Positions 1 to 10,283 of a DNA stretch of 64,000 nt are shown here, one piece after another. The stretch lies in assembly GCF_019355555.1 (NCBI RefSeq), contig NZ_CP072144.1, positions 271,821-335,820 on the forward strand, read 5' to 3'. The DNA is from Rhizobium sp. L51/94 (GTDB lineage Bacteria > Pseudomonadota > Alphaproteobacteria > Rhizobiales > Rhizobiaceae). The position numbers and the translations under genes were made by a program. Within the stretch, counting starts at the first letter, position 1. Each line of letters starts with the position of its first letter. The notes under the pieces were generated by a model. The model saw only the letters and a program-made list of their open reading frames with translations. It made no database searches and was not told the DNA's origin.

Positions 1-394
1 GAGAACAGCGCCCTTTCGAAGCGACCGCCAAGCGATGGCTCGAGTTCGGCTATACCATCCCGGTCGAGCCAGACGTGGCCTGTCGTGCGGGAGGCGAACC
101 GGACGAGATCCGGCAGGTCGCGCGGCTGCGCCACCACCAGCGTGCCGTTGCGCACGACCTCGCCCGGAACGGCGTCGCTCCACCAATCGGCCGCCCCGCG
201 ACCCAGTGTCAGAACGCTCTCGTCCGCCGCCTCGCTTTCGCAATAGGGCGCGAGCATTCCGCCGGCGAAGGACGATGCCCCGAGCCCTGCCGCATCCCGG
301 CAATCGACAATATCGACCTCATGGCCGCGCTTGCGCAGCTCATAGGCGACAGCCAGTCCGGCGACACCGGCGCCCCTGACGAGCACCCCTGCCA

Positions 395-395
<1 letters not shown>
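1..395 (-). CDS. thiO: Glycine oxidase ThiO, N-terminal part (cut by window edge)
   Basis: FAD-dependent glycine oxidase that supplies dehydroglycine for the thiazole half of thiamine. My reverse-strand translation starts MAGVLVRGAGVAGLAVAYEL, with the FAD-binding GxGxxG motif (GAGVAG) at residues 8-13 and an acidic residue ending the second strand. About 131 residues are present; the C-terminal catalytic part lies outside the window. Its ATG overlaps the thiC stop as ATGA, so the two are translationally coupled in the usual rhizobial thiC-thiO order. Identity rests on the Rossmann motif plus the thiC neighbour; another FAD-dependent amine oxidase is possible but unlikely here. Confidence 0.85.
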
Positions 396-2230
<1,835 letters not shown>

Positions 2231-2337
2231 CGTGAGGCTCCAAGTTTGCGTTTGGAGACCCAGTCCTAGAGCCGGAATGATGGAAGAACGCCGACACGGA
2301 ATCCGGGATGCGGATCTGTAACTGCAGCAGCGCTTTG

Positions 2338-2432
2338 CACCGTCCCTACGCCAGTATGAACTGGATCAGGTTCAACGGGTCACTGCGCGCGATAGCAGAA
2401 TCTCAGCCCCTTGACGGGACACCCCTGGTGAA
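2338..2432 (-). ncRNA. TPP riboswitch (THI element)
   Basis: Read on the minus strand, this leader holds the conserved pieces of the THI box in order: a GGGGTGTCCC stem side, GGGCTGAGA, a variable arm, then CCCGTTGAACCTGATC, CAGTTCATACTGGCGTAGGGA. It sits between a promoter (2441-2469) and thiC. Binding of thiamine pyrophosphate normally hides the ribosome-binding site or ends transcription of thiC; which of the two applies here cannot be read directly. Confidence 0.95.
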
Positions 2433-2440
2433 TACGACAA

Positions 2441-2469
2441 AGCCTATGGCAGCCCGACGAAGGCGTCAA
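2441..2469 (-). promoter_or_regulatory. Promoter of the thiC operon
   Basis: On the minus strand, TTGACG (2464-2469), a 17-base spacer and TAGGCT (2441-2446). The predicted start falls near 2434, just before the riboswitch. The box sequence and distance fit a sigma-70-type rhizobial promoter. Confidence 0.6.
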
Positions 2470-2470
2470 G

Positions 2471-2797
2471 GGGATGAAAGATGATGTCATTGCCACAGTG
2501 CGAAACACAGCCGCGGGGCTTGATGAGAGCTGAACCGGTGGAAGTTGGAACTCCTGATGCGGGCAGAGATATGCGCTGGCCGGGCGCTGCGTTTTAGGTG
2601 CGCGCGCATCAAGGCCCATTGCGACCAAACGGCCACTACACCCGCACACGCATCCTGGCGTGGTTGCGAAGTGTCATACAAGTGAACCGGAAGGCACTAT
2701 TTCTGCGACGAAGGGCGTACAATATTGCCCTGACATAGGATATAATCTGACGAAATGCCTCGGCTCGGCCGGGCGTTCTTCAGATAGAGGCTGTGCC
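2471..2797. other. Intergenic region between the thiC promoter and the first hypothetical gene
   Basis: About 330 bases between divergent genes. The only element recognised is a plus-strand TATAAT at 2741-2746, a good -10 box for the gene starting at 2798, without a convincing -35 box. A GTG at 2660 is in frame with that gene but would put the -10 box inside the coding region. No repeat or RNA gene was recognised. Confidence 0.4.
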
Positions 2798-3538
2798 ATG
2801 CTTTCTACCATTCGACGGGACCTGAAAGACAATATCGGTGACCAGTTTCGGGGCTTCCGGCATCTCATCCACACGTTGAGCTCCGAGGCACCCGCCATCA
2901 GCGTCGCCAACCAGCCATTGCCACCCCTTCCGGCAGAGCTAAGCCGTCTTGTCGGCGGCACTTTGCAGACGGTGGATGGGGTGATGACAACGTTGCAATC
3001 GCTCGTCACGCCTTTGCGGGATCTGCGGGCGCCGGAGGCAGGGTTCCGGGAGTTCTCCTTCTACTTCGGTGCAGCGGGCGGAGCAATCTCTGGCGACGAG
3101 GACGAACTCACCGACGACCTTTACGCGGCGCTCAAGCTCATCACCAAGGGCGTCGGCCCGGCCCGGCTCATCCTGAAAGCGCGTGTCACGGCAGCGGCAA
3201 GGCAAGTCATGACGATGTCCAGAAGCGAGCGATGGACCGTGGACGACCTCGGCACCTGCTGCGCAACAGTTTTCATCGCGTTCGTAAAGCACGAGCCAAT
3301 CGCGAGCGTCGGTAATGCCCATGACAGCGAAACCTGGAAACTCTACGCGGCCCTGTCGCTTGCGTTCGCACTTTCGATTTCAGATCGCCTCACGGGAAGC
3401 GAGTTTCAGTCGTTTACGCCGGATGCGATCACGGTTTGCAATCTCCGCAGCGAGGTCTTTCAGGAAGCCATCAGGTCCGGCTCGCGAACCGAAGCGCTGA
3501 TTAAAACCTGCACGAGCCTTCTCAGACACCTTCCCTGA
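2798..3538 (+). CDS. Protein of unknown function (246 aa)
   Basis: Not recognised. The ATG at 2798 is preceded by AGAGG (2786-2790) and lies downstream of a TATAAT at 2741; an upstream in-frame GTG at 2660 is less likely. The protein has no signal peptide and no long hydrophobic segment. It has a proline-rich patch (QPLPPLPAEL) near residue 40, an acidic patch (GDEDELTDD) near residue 100, and otherwise reads as soluble and mainly helical. It is followed after about 90 bases by another unknown gene with its own promoter. Codon use resembles the neighbours, so it is probably a real gene. Confidence 0.6.
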   Translation: MLSTIRRDLKDNIGDQFRGFRHLIHTLSSEAPAISVANQPLPPLPAELSRLVGGTLQTVDGVMTTLQSLVTPLRDLRAPEAGFREFSFYFGAAGGAISGDEDELTDDLYAALKLITKGVGPARLILKARVTAAARQVMTMSRSERWTVDDLGTCCATVFIAFVKHEPIASVGNAHDSETWKLYAALSLAFALSISDRLTGSEFQSFTPDAITVCNLRSEVFQEAIRSGSRTEALIKTCTSLLRHLP

Positions 3539-3555
3539 AGCTGTGCGCTGAACAT

Positions 3556-3584
3556 TTGACAGTTTCTTATGCATATTGTACAAA
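3556..3584 (+). promoter_or_regulatory. Promoter for the second hypothetical gene
   Basis: TTGACA at 3556-3561, a 17-base spacer, then TACAAA at 3579-3584: close to the sigma-70 consensus. The predicted start near 3591 rules out the upstream TTG at 3576 as start codon and supports the TTG at 3630. Confidence 0.6.
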
Positions 3585-3629
3585 TTAAGCGCAACATTCG
3601 GGATAATTTGTCCTGCCGGAGTTACGCGC

Positions 3630-4280
3630 TTGGATCTGCTCACCCAGAATGAGATTGCAGCAGAGCCTGATTTCGGACATCGGCTCCGCCAACTCAGATG
3701 GTTTCGAAAGTCATTTCGCAGCAGTGCGCAGACGCTATCTGCGCGTTACGGACTGTCTGTCACCATCGACGAGGACAAGCTTGCAAAGGTATTCATCGAC
3801 TGGGTCGAGGTGCTGGATGCGAAGAAGAGCCTGGCGACTGTGAACCGTGCGGATTTCATCGTTTTTGCCGGCGGTCTCGCATTGAAAGAACTGATCAAGG
3901 CGCGGCCTGCGAAAGTCGATCTGGTAGAGGCAAAAAGTGCCGTTCCGGTCCCCGGGATTGTGGCCTTCTGGCCCGAGGGTTTTCTTTATACCAACTATTG
4001 CATCAGTGCGGTCATAGCGGTGCATCAGCAGGAATTCCAGTCGACATTACCCCTGTCGGGCGGTGTGGATGATCTGCGGACCTGGTGGTCGTTCAAGGAG
4101 AACACCAGCGAGATGCCTGCCTATGCGGTCGCATTTCTCGATAAGTTTTTTGGCGGCGAGCCCAACTGGGCGACACCTGATCTGCCAGAGATGCGCGTCG
4201 GCATGCTCGCCCGGCAAAATGCGGAAAACAAGCTCGATCGGGCCCCGAGCACAGAACGGCTGGTAGCGCCGACAATTTGA
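3630..4280 (+). CDS. Protein of unknown function (216 aa)
   Basis: Not recognised. The chosen TTG start (3630) follows a GGAG box at 3618-3621 and lies downstream of a good promoter. The reading frame is open further upstream to 3576, but that would overlap the -10 box. The protein begins MDLLTQNEIAAEPDFGHRLR and has a basic N-terminal region followed by a mixed alpha/beta stretch; FIVFAGGLALKELI near residue 75 is moderately hydrophobic but not a clear membrane span. It has no signal peptide and no motif I can name. It converges on the E2 gene at 4399. Confidence 0.6.
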   Translation: MDLLTQNEIAAEPDFGHRLRQLRWFRKSFRSSAQTLSARYGLSVTIDEDKLAKVFIDWVEVLDAKKSLATVNRADFIVFAGGLALKELIKARPAKVDLVEAKSAVPVPGIVAFWPEGFLYTNYCISAVIAVHQQEFQSTLPLSGGVDDLRTWWSFKENTSEMPAYAVAFLDKFFGGEPNWATPDLPEMRVGMLARQNAENKLDRAPSTERLVAPTI

Positions 4281-4367
4281 GCGCCGCGGCGATCGGCCTT
4301 CATGATCGCTCCGGCATGGAAGTTAGACTTTTCCTCCAGGCTATCTTCGCAAAGAGACTTTGGGGCA

Positions 4368-4392
4368 TCCGGGTGAATCTGATCCACCCGGA
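4368..4392. terminator. Hairpin between convergent genes
   Basis: TCCGGGTG (4368-4375) and CACCCGGA (4385-4392) form a perfect 8-bp stem with a 9-base loop, seven bases beyond the E2 stop codon. It lacks a clear U-run on either strand, so termination strength is uncertain. Confidence 0.45.
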
Positions 4393-4398
4393 CTTGCA

Positions 4399-5682
4399 CT
4401 ATATGATCATCGCCATCGGCGTTTCGATGTATGTCCTGAAAGCTCCGATCAACTCTGCCGCGAGCGCGCCATCCACTGCACGGTGATCGGTCGATAGCGT
4501 CACGGTCATCAGCGTCGCGGGTACCACGGCCTCCCCGGAGATCACGGCGCGTCTTTCTCCGGCGCCGACGGCAAGGATGGTGGCGTGCGGCGGATTGACG
4601 ATGGCTGCGAATTCGCGAATGCCGAACATGCCAAGATTGGAGATCGCGGCGGTCCCCCCCTGGTACTCCTCGGGCTTCAGCTTGCCTTCCTTGGCGCGGG
4701 CACCGAGGTCCTTCATCTCGGTCGAAATGACAGACAAGGTCTTTGTCTCGGCATTTCGCACGATCGGCGTGATAAGCCCGCCGGGTACGGATACGGCAAC
4801 GCCGATATCTACATGCCGATGGACGATCAGGCTGTCGTCAGTCCATGACACGTTGGCATCAGGAACTGCGGCGAGTGCCATTGCGTAGGCCTTGATGACC
4901 ATGTCGTTGACGGAAAGCTTGTTGGCTGGCTTGCCGCCGATCGGAAGCGTCGAGGAATTCACCTCGGCCCGCAGTTTCAAAAGAGCGTCGATGTTGCAAT
5001 CGATCGTCAGATAGAAATGCGGTACGGTGCTCTTTGCCTCGACGAGCCTGCGCGCAATCGTCCGGCGCATGTTGCTATGGGCGACCTGATCGTAGCTTCC
5101 CTCGGCAAAGAGCTTGCGGGTCTGCTCGCTCGACGGTCCGGCAACCACAGGCTTCGGAGCAGCGGTAGGCGCGGCAACGGGTTCTTCCTGCTGAACAGGC
5201 GGTGTGTAGCCTTCCACGTCGGCGCGTGTCACCCGGCCATTTGGTCCGGATCCGGTTATGCGGCTGATGTCTATCCCGGCATTGCGCGCCAATCGCCGGG
5301 CAAGCGGGGTGGCCCGGATGCCCTCGCCCGTTTCCACGGTGCTTGCAGGGGCTTCAACGGATGCCGGCTGCTCCGGAACGGCCTCAGTTTTTGTTGCCTG
5401 GGGCGCGGCGGGTGCAGCGCTGGAGCCCGGCGAATAAGCCTCGCCGTCTTCGTAGATCCACGCCACCGGCGCTCCGACGGCGATATCGACACCCTCGGCG
5501 CCTACCACGTCGCGCAGGATGCCGCTTGCCGGGGCATCGATTTCCATGGCTGCCTTGTCGGTCTCGATCTCGAAAAGCACATCGCCTTTCTTAACCGTGG
5601 CGCCGCTTTCAAAAAACCACTTGGATATCCGGCCGGTTGCCATGTCCATGTCAACCTTCGGAAGAATGACTTCGATTGCCAT
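4399..5682 (-). CDS. E2 acyltransferase of a 2-oxo acid / acetoin dehydrogenase-type complex
   Basis: Dihydrolipoamide acyltransferase that takes the acyl group from E1 and passes it to CoA. It has one N-terminal lipoyl domain (lipoyl lysine 43 in ETDKAAMEID), a flexible Ala/Pro-rich linker, a peripheral subunit-binding domain near residues 123-160 (ATPLARRLARNAGIDI) and the C-terminal catalytic domain with the active-site motif DHRAVDG. At 427 residues it is normal for a one-lipoyl E2. It begins three bases after the E1beta stop. No E3 gene is present, so lipoamide dehydrogenase must come from elsewhere. Family assignment is firm; PDH and acetoin dehydrogenase E2s are hard to separate by eye, and context favours an acyloin substrate. 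Confidence 0.9.
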   Translation of the reverse strand: MAIEVILPKVDMDMATGRISKWFFESGATVKKGDVLFEIETDKAAMEIDAPASGILRDVVGAEGVDIAVGAPVAWIYEDGEAYSPGSSAAPAAPQATKTEAVPEQPASVEAPASTVETGEGIRATPLARRLARNAGIDISRITGSGPNGRVTRADVEGYTPPVQQEEPVAAPTAAPKPVVAGPSSEQTRKLFAEGSYDQVAHSNMRRTIARRLVEAKSTVPHFYLTIDCNIDALLKLRAEVNSSTLPIGGKPANKLSVNDMVIKAYAMALAAVPDANVSWTDDSLIVHRHVDIGVAVSVPGGLITPIVRNAETKTLSVISTEMKDLGARAKEGKLKPEEYQGGTAAISNLGMFGIREFAAIVNPPHATILAVGAGERRAVISGEAVVPATLMTVTLSTDHRAVDGALAAELIGAFRTYIETPMAMII

Positions 5683-5685
5683 GGC

Positions 5686-6684
5686 TCAGCGCACTCCCTT
5701 CACCAGATCGCGTGCCGCCGCGAGAATGCCGGCGACTTGCGGCACGGCTGCCTTCTCCAGCTCGGGATTGTAAGGAATGGGTGTCTCGGCGCCCCCAAGC
5801 CGCACGATGGGTGCATCGAGGTAATCGAAGGCATCGCTTTCAGCGATCATCGCACTGACCTCGGCACCGACACCGAGGGTCTTGACGCCCTCGTAGACAC
5901 ACATCAGCCGGGAAGTCTTCTTGACGCTGGCGATGACGGTTTCCCGGTCCATCGGGCGAATGGTGCGAAGATCCACGACTTCGACATCGATACCCTCGGC
6001 CGCCAGCGTATCGGCAGCCTCCAGCGCCTTGTGCACCATGATCGACGTCGCAACGATCGTCAGGTCGCGGCCTTCGCGCGCGATGGCAGCCTTACCGATC
6101 GGCACGATATAGTGGCCTTCGGGAACGGGTCCCTTCATCTTGTAAAGCAGCTTGTGCTCGAAGATCATCACCGGGTCCGGGTCTTCGATGGCCGCCAGCA
6201 GCATGCCCTTCACATCGTGCGGCGTGGCCGGCTGGATGACCTTCAGGCCGGGAACGTGACCGAGCCATGCCTCGAGGCTCTGGCTGTGCTGTGCTGCCGC
6301 ACCGGTTCCCGAGCCTGCCGGAAAGCGCATGACCAGCGGTACGGAAACCGCTCCACCCAGCATGTAGCGAATTTTCGCCGCCTGGTTGACGATCTGCTCC
6401 ATGGCCAGGGCCGCGAAGTCGGAAAACTGGAATTCGAAAATCGGACGCATACCGGTCAGGGCAGCGCCCACCGCCACGCCCGCGCCGCCGAGTTCGGAGA
6501 TCGGTGTGTCCATGACCCTGTCGGGGCCAAACCGCTCGATCAGATCGCCGGTCACCTGGAAGGCGCCACCGTACACGCCGATATCCTCGCCCATGAGAAA
6601 CACGCGCTCATCGGCTTCCATGGCAATCGCCATCGCCTCCTGAATAGCCTGGGAATAGCTCAGCTCTCTCACTGCCGCATCCAT
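5686..6684 (-). CDS. E1 component beta subunit, acetoin/pyruvate dehydrogenase type
   Basis: Beta subunit of the thiamine-pyrophosphate E1 enzyme. The 332 residues hold the transketolase pyrimidine-binding domain (FLMGEDIGVYGG near residue 30, DTPISELG near 60) and the transketolase C-terminal domain. There is no N-terminal lipoyl domain. Housekeeping PDH E1beta of rhizobia normally carries one and is about 460 residues long, so this is probably not the main PDH. The ATG overlaps the E1alpha stop by one base (TAATG), showing tight coupling. Confidence 0.9.
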   Translation of the reverse strand: MDAAVRELSYSQAIQEAMAIAMEADERVFLMGEDIGVYGGAFQVTGDLIERFGPDRVMDTPISELGGAGVAVGAALTGMRPIFEFQFSDFAALAMEQIVNQAAKIRYMLGGAVSVPLVMRFPAGSGTGAAAQHSQSLEAWLGHVPGLKVIQPATPHDVKGMLLAAIEDPDPVMIFEHKLLYKMKGPVPEGHYIVPIGKAAIAREGRDLTIVATSIMVHKALEAADTLAAEGIDVEVVDLRTIRPMDRETVIASVKKTSRLMCVYEGVKTLGVGAEVSAMIAESDAFDYLDAPIVRLGGAETPIPYNPELEKAAVPQVAGILAAARDLVKGVR

Positions 6685-7718
6685 TACGACTGCTCCGTAT
6701 ATACGTTCTGTCCGAGATCAGCCGTTTCGGGCGATGGGCTGGACTTGGCAAATTCGATGGCTGCTTCAATCTCCTCGCGAACGCTGTCGCGAATGCCTGC
6801 CAGCGTCGCCTCGTCCGCTATGCCGAATTCGGCCAGCTGCTTCTCGAACATGTCTATCGGGTCGCGATTGGTCATCCAGTCGTCTATCTCGTCCTTCGTC
6901 CGGTAGCGGTTGCGGTCGCTCTTGGAATGGCCACGATGCCGGTAAGTCTTGCACTCGATGAGCGATGGCCCCAGACCGGATCGCGCCCGCTCGACGGCAG
7001 CCTGCGAGGCTTCCGCGACATCCGACAGGATGTTGCCGTCTACGATGACACCCGGCATCGAATAGCCGGCCGCGCGATCGGCAATGTTCGGGACGGCGGT
7101 CGAGCGCTCGGTCGAAGTCGACATGCCGTATTTGTTGTTCTCGCAGACGAAGACGACCGGCAGCTTCCAGACCGCCGCCATGTTCAGCGCCTCATGGAAT
7201 GCGCCTTCGTTGTTGGCGCCGTCGCCAAAGAAACAGACGACGACCTTGCCGGTTTTCATCCGCTTCGATGTCAGCGCAGCGCCGACCGCAATCGGAATGC
7301 CGCCGCCGACGATGCCGTTGGCACCGAGGTTTCCAGTCGTCACATCGGCGATGTGCATCGATCCACCGCGACCGGCACAATAGCCGGTCGTCTTGCCGAA
7401 GAACTCCGCGAACATGCGCTTCACATCCGCACCCTTGGCAATGCAATGGCCATGACCGCGATGCGTCGAGGTGATCTGGTCTTCGTTGGTCAGCGCCAGG
7501 CAGATGCCCATGGCGCTCGCTTCCTGACCGATGGAAAGATGCATGGTGCCATGAATCAGACCACGCGTATAACTCTCCTCGGCGCCTTCCTCGAACTTCC
7601 GGATCAGATGCATCTTCCGCAAGGCTTTCAAGAGCTGCTCGCGGCTGAAATTCCTGTAGAGAAAAGGCATGTTGCCTGTTTCAGCAACAATTGCCTCGGC
7701 TGTCGGACTGTTTGGCAT
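6684..7718 (-). CDS. E1 component alpha subunit, acetoin/pyruvate dehydrogenase type
   Basis: Alpha subunit of the thiamine-pyrophosphate E1. The TPP motif begins at GDGANNEGAFHEALN and ends with the NN of CENN; the HRGHG and GRGGSMH motifs typical of E1alpha are present. Its 344 residues match PDH/acetoin dehydrogenase alpha subunits. It begins two bases after the stop of the DRL-family gene, so the four genes from drl to E2 form one unit. E1 enzymes of this class make an acyl-carbanion on TPP either by decarboxylating a 2-oxo acid or by cleaving an acyloin; the neighbouring reductoisomerase suggests the second. The precise substrate is not decided by sequence. Confidence 0.9.
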   Translation of the reverse strand: MPNSPTAEAIVAETGNMPFLYRNFSREQLLKALRKMHLIRKFEEGAEESYTRGLIHGTMHLSIGQEASAMGICLALTNEDQITSTHRGHGHCIAKGADVKRMFAEFFGKTTGYCAGRGGSMHIADVTTGNLGANGIVGGGIPIAVGAALTSKRMKTGKVVVCFFGDGANNEGAFHEALNMAAVWKLPVVFVCENNKYGMSTSTERSTAVPNIADRAAGYSMPGVIVDGNILSDVAEASQAAVERARSGLGPSLIECKTYRHRGHSKSDRNRYRTKDEIDDWMTNRDPIDMFEKQLAEFGIADEATLAGIRDSVREEIEAAIEFAKSSPSPETADLGQNVYTEQS

Positions 7719-7720
7719 CC

Positions 7721-9046
7721 TTAAGCTCCTGCCCCGTAAACAAGCTTGTCCTGACGCGCCCGCAGCGCTGCGATCTTCGAGCCCGGCGCCACTGCCGCGT
7801 TGGCATAGGTGATCAGCTCACCCTTTTTGATGGCGGCCGTCACAGTGCCGCCCTGCAGCAAGCCGCAGGGAATGGCCGACGCGCTGCGCGCCTCTGGCGC
7901 CGTCATAATCCAGGCGCGGTAGCAATATTCGCCGATTGCATCGAGTTTTTCGCCCGGCTTCATATCCTTCTTGGCGACAGCACAGACCTCTGCGACCGGC
8001 TTCGACAGGGGCACCATGTCGGCCTTGCCGTAAAGCACGACGCGCGCGCAGGTCAGCGGCACTTCGAGAGACGTCAGGTGGTAGGGCCGATGGAATGTGA
8101 AGTACGGGCCCTTGCCCATCTTCAGGTCTTCCATTCGCTCCGAAATCCGCGGATGCGACATGTCGGCAACGACGAAAACGCCGGGCGCCACACCCTTGCC
8201 GATGGAATAATCGACGACTCCGATGCGCGACAGCACGCCACCGTCCTTTTCAGGCACAAGCGTCTTTGCAAGCTGGTCGAGCGTTGCTGCCGGGCCGTGC
8301 ATGCCGGGTTTGTCAGGAACCAGCCCGGTCGCATTGGCGATTGCCGCCATCTCGACCATCGTCTTCGATCCATCGACGAATTCGACGAGCATACGGACAT
8401 TCATGTGTCGGCGCGCGGCCTCCTCTGCATAGTCGTCCGGTATGGCATCGATGTTCAGGGGATTGTTCTTTCCCTTGCCGGCCGCAACGATCGGATGCCC
8501 CATCGCCGAGACGAATTCGATCAGCTCCATGCAGGAAGACGGTTCATCGCCGGCGCCCAGCGAGTAGGTAACGCCAAGGCGCTCGGCCTCGCTCTTCAGG
8601 AAAGCCCCTATCGTCACGTCGGCTTCGACGTTCATCATGACGAGGTGCTTGCCATTTTCCATGGCGGAGAGGCCGATTTCAGCGCCAACGGCGGGCACGC
8701 CGGTCGCATCGATCACGACGTCGATCAGGCCATTCTGCAGGATGAGATTGGCATCGCTGGTGACGGCGATCTTGCCGCTTTCCATCGCCGCCGTCAGCGC
8801 GCTTGCGCTGTCGGCTTCGCGTGCATGTCCGGTTTCCTGGTAGGCAATGTCGACCGCGCGTGACGCGGCGGGAAGATTGAGATCGCAGATTGCACCGATC
8901 TCGATGCCCGTCATGTGGGCTACGCGAGTAACGATGTCGGTTCCCATTTCGCCTGAGCCGATCAAGCCGATACGAACCGGACGTCCTGTTTCAGCGCGTG
9001 CAATGAGGTCACGCGCCAAGCCCGTTGGCGCGACGTTGATAGCCAT
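7721..9046 (-). CDS. DXR-II/DRL-family NADP-dependent oxidoreductase with C-terminal SAF domain
   Basis: Member of the 'homoserine dehydrogenase-like, SAF domain' family (COG4091). One branch, DRL or DXR-II of Brucella, performs the 1-deoxyxylulose-5-phosphate reductoisomerase step of the MEP isoprenoid pathway. The nucleotide-binding loop GLIGSGEMG lies at residues 27-35, followed by the conserved blocks VVIDATGVP, MMNVEADVTIG, GAGDEPSSCMEL and GKGKNNPLN, with the SAF-like region at the C-terminus. The ATG at 9046 follows GGGAGGAG; 441 residues. It heads the drl-E1-E2 unit behind its own promoter. I propose that it acts catabolically, oxidising and rearranging a branched polyol phosphate to a 1-deoxyketose phosphate. 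Some family members are known to lack DXR activity, so the substrate is inferred. Confidence 0.85.
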   Translation of the reverse strand: MAINVAPTGLARDLIARAETGRPVRIGLIGSGEMGTDIVTRVAHMTGIEIGAICDLNLPAASRAVDIAYQETGHAREADSASALTAAMESGKIAVTSDANLILQNGLIDVVIDATGVPAVGAEIGLSAMENGKHLVMMNVEADVTIGAFLKSEAERLGVTYSLGAGDEPSSCMELIEFVSAMGHPIVAAGKGKNNPLNIDAIPDDYAEEAARRHMNVRMLVEFVDGSKTMVEMAAIANATGLVPDKPGMHGPAATLDQLAKTLVPEKDGGVLSRIGVVDYSIGKGVAPGVFVVADMSHPRISERMEDLKMGKGPYFTFHRPYHLTSLEVPLTCARVVLYGKADMVPLSKPVAEVCAVAKKDMKPGEKLDAIGEYCYRAWIMTAPEARSASAIPCGLLQGGTVTAAIKKGELITYANAAVAPGSKIAALRARQDKLVYGAGA

Positions 9047-9090
9047 AGAAACTCCTCCCAAGTTAATTAATGACCGTGTCTTTCAGTACG

Positions 9091-9135
9091 ACTGTATTCG
9101 TACATTTGTCTTTCTGTCAACGCGAATGTTCATTT
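9091..9135 (-). promoter_or_regulatory. Promoter and operators of the drl-E1-E2 operon
   Basis: On the minus strand TTGACA (9115-9120), an 18-base spacer and TACAGT (9091-9096). Two copies of the locus motif flank the -35 box: GTACATTTGT on the plus strand at 9100-9109 inside the spacer, and AAATGAACATT on the minus strand at 9125-9135 just upstream. An inverted repeat GTACG-N8-CGTAC spans 9086-9103. Position fits repression by the SorC-type regulator encoded next door. Confidence 0.6.
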
Positions 9136-9245
9136 CGAGACCTCAAAGATGCGCTGCTCCGATCAGGCAACAGCGTACGCATGCCACCGATGTGGGATCG
9201 GCCGGCTCTCGAATTTCACGGATAAATGGGTAGTTCAGGCGAGGT

Positions 9246-10283
9246 TTATGGCGCTTCTGCTGCCAGGAAATCATCTGCGCCCTGCAACAGGCGCCGTGCA
9301 CTTTCCTCATCGGTGATGAGGACCGTTGGCTGGACAAGGCGCATGGCGCCGAGCATCGATTCGCGCTTGTCTATTCCGCCCGAAGCGAGGATCCGCAAGG
9401 GAGTTCGGCGGATACGATCGACCTCGACCGACATGATGAGATTGTTGATCGGATGATTCAGCACATCGCCATTTCGATCGTAAAAATGGAATAGCAGGTC
9501 GCCAACCGCGCCCAGCTTTTCCAGTTCGCTTCTCTGCTTCTCGGTAAGAAAGCCGCCGCGATAAAAGGTTGTTGCAGAATCGATGCCGCCGACACTGACA
9601 ACCACCGCATCCATATTGTCGGCCATGTCCAAAATATCCTGGAGACCGCATCGCTTGATCAGCGCTTCCTTCGTTTCCAGGCTGTCGACCATCGCTGGCG
9701 CCGGAATGAGGTAGCCGTCGCCTTGGAACACCTGGGCAAAGCGCCAGGCAAATTCGGCAGGATTGAATCGGCGCGCCTGGCTGACACCGCCCAGAAGCGA
9801 AATCACCTTGAAATCCTGAAGATTACGGGCATTGATCGACGAAAGACAGGCAAACAACGTCCTGCCCCAGCCGACACCGACCGTCATTCCCGGCTTCATC
9901 GCGTTAGACAGAAACGCACCGGTTGCTGCACTGATCGTCGGGATGGGGTCCGCTTCCGGATCGGACAAAGGTGCCACGACCACCTGCTCTATTCCGAAGG
10001 CGATCTCGAGCGATCGCTCGAGCCCGACGATTTCCGCAAGCTCTCCCTCAATGGCGATTTTTACTTCGTTGCGAATTCGCGCCTCCGCCAGCATGCGAAC
10101 GACGGTGACGCGCCCGACGCCCAGAATATCCGCGATGTCGTTCTGGGTCATTTGCTCGACGAAATACATCCAGGCAGCCCGAATGCGCATTCTGTCAGCC
10201 CGGTTGCCCGAAGTCTGGCCGGCCGATGGGGCCTGATCTTCTGCGCCTTCGGATTTTGAGATGTCTTTCTTCGAACGTGCCAA
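9246..10283 (-). CDS. SorC/DeoR-type sugar-binding transcriptional regulator
   Basis: DNA-binding regulator with an N-terminal winged helix-turn-helix near residues 35-80 (MTQNDIADILGVGRVTVVRML) and a long C-terminal sugar-phosphate-binding domain with the family motif MTVGVGWGRTL. Members usually bind the phosphorylated substrate of their pathway. The TTG start at 10283 follows GGGAG with six bases of spacing. The gene sits between the HPr-EI gene and the drl promoter. It is the obvious candidate for binding the repeated GAACATTTGT-like sites at 9100, 9125, 15156 and 16048. Confidence 0.9.
   Translation of the reverse strand: MARSKKDISKSEGAEDQAPSAGQTSGNRADRMRIRAAWMYFVEQMTQNDIADILGVGRVTVVRMLAEARIRNEVKIAIEGELAEIVGLERSLEIAFGIEQVVVAPLSDPEADPIPTISAATGAFLSNAMKPGMTVGVGWGRTLFACLSSINARNLQDFKVISLLGGVSQARRFNPAEFAWRFAQVFQGDGYLIPAPAMVDSLETKEALIKRCGLQDILDMADNMDAVVVSVGGIDSATTFYRGGFLTEKQRSELEKLGAVGDLLFHFYDRNGDVLNHPINNLIMSVEVDRIRRTPLRILASGGIDKRESMLGAMRLVQPTVLITDEESARRLLQGADDFLAAEAP

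Noticed and set aside
2660..2797. GTG at 2660 as start of the first unknown gene
   Set aside because: It would place the TATAAT box at 2741 inside the coding region and has no better ribosome-binding site than the ATG at 2798.
5017..6906. A 629-codon open frame antisense to the E2 and E1beta genes
   Set aside because: Same reason; the minus-strand genes have catalytic motifs, ribosome-binding sites and tight spacing.
4399..7718. Housekeeping pyruvate dehydrogenase operon
   Set aside because: E1beta lacks the lipoyl domain usual in rhizobial PDH, there is no E3 gene, and the genes are tied to a reductoisomerase and sugar PTS.
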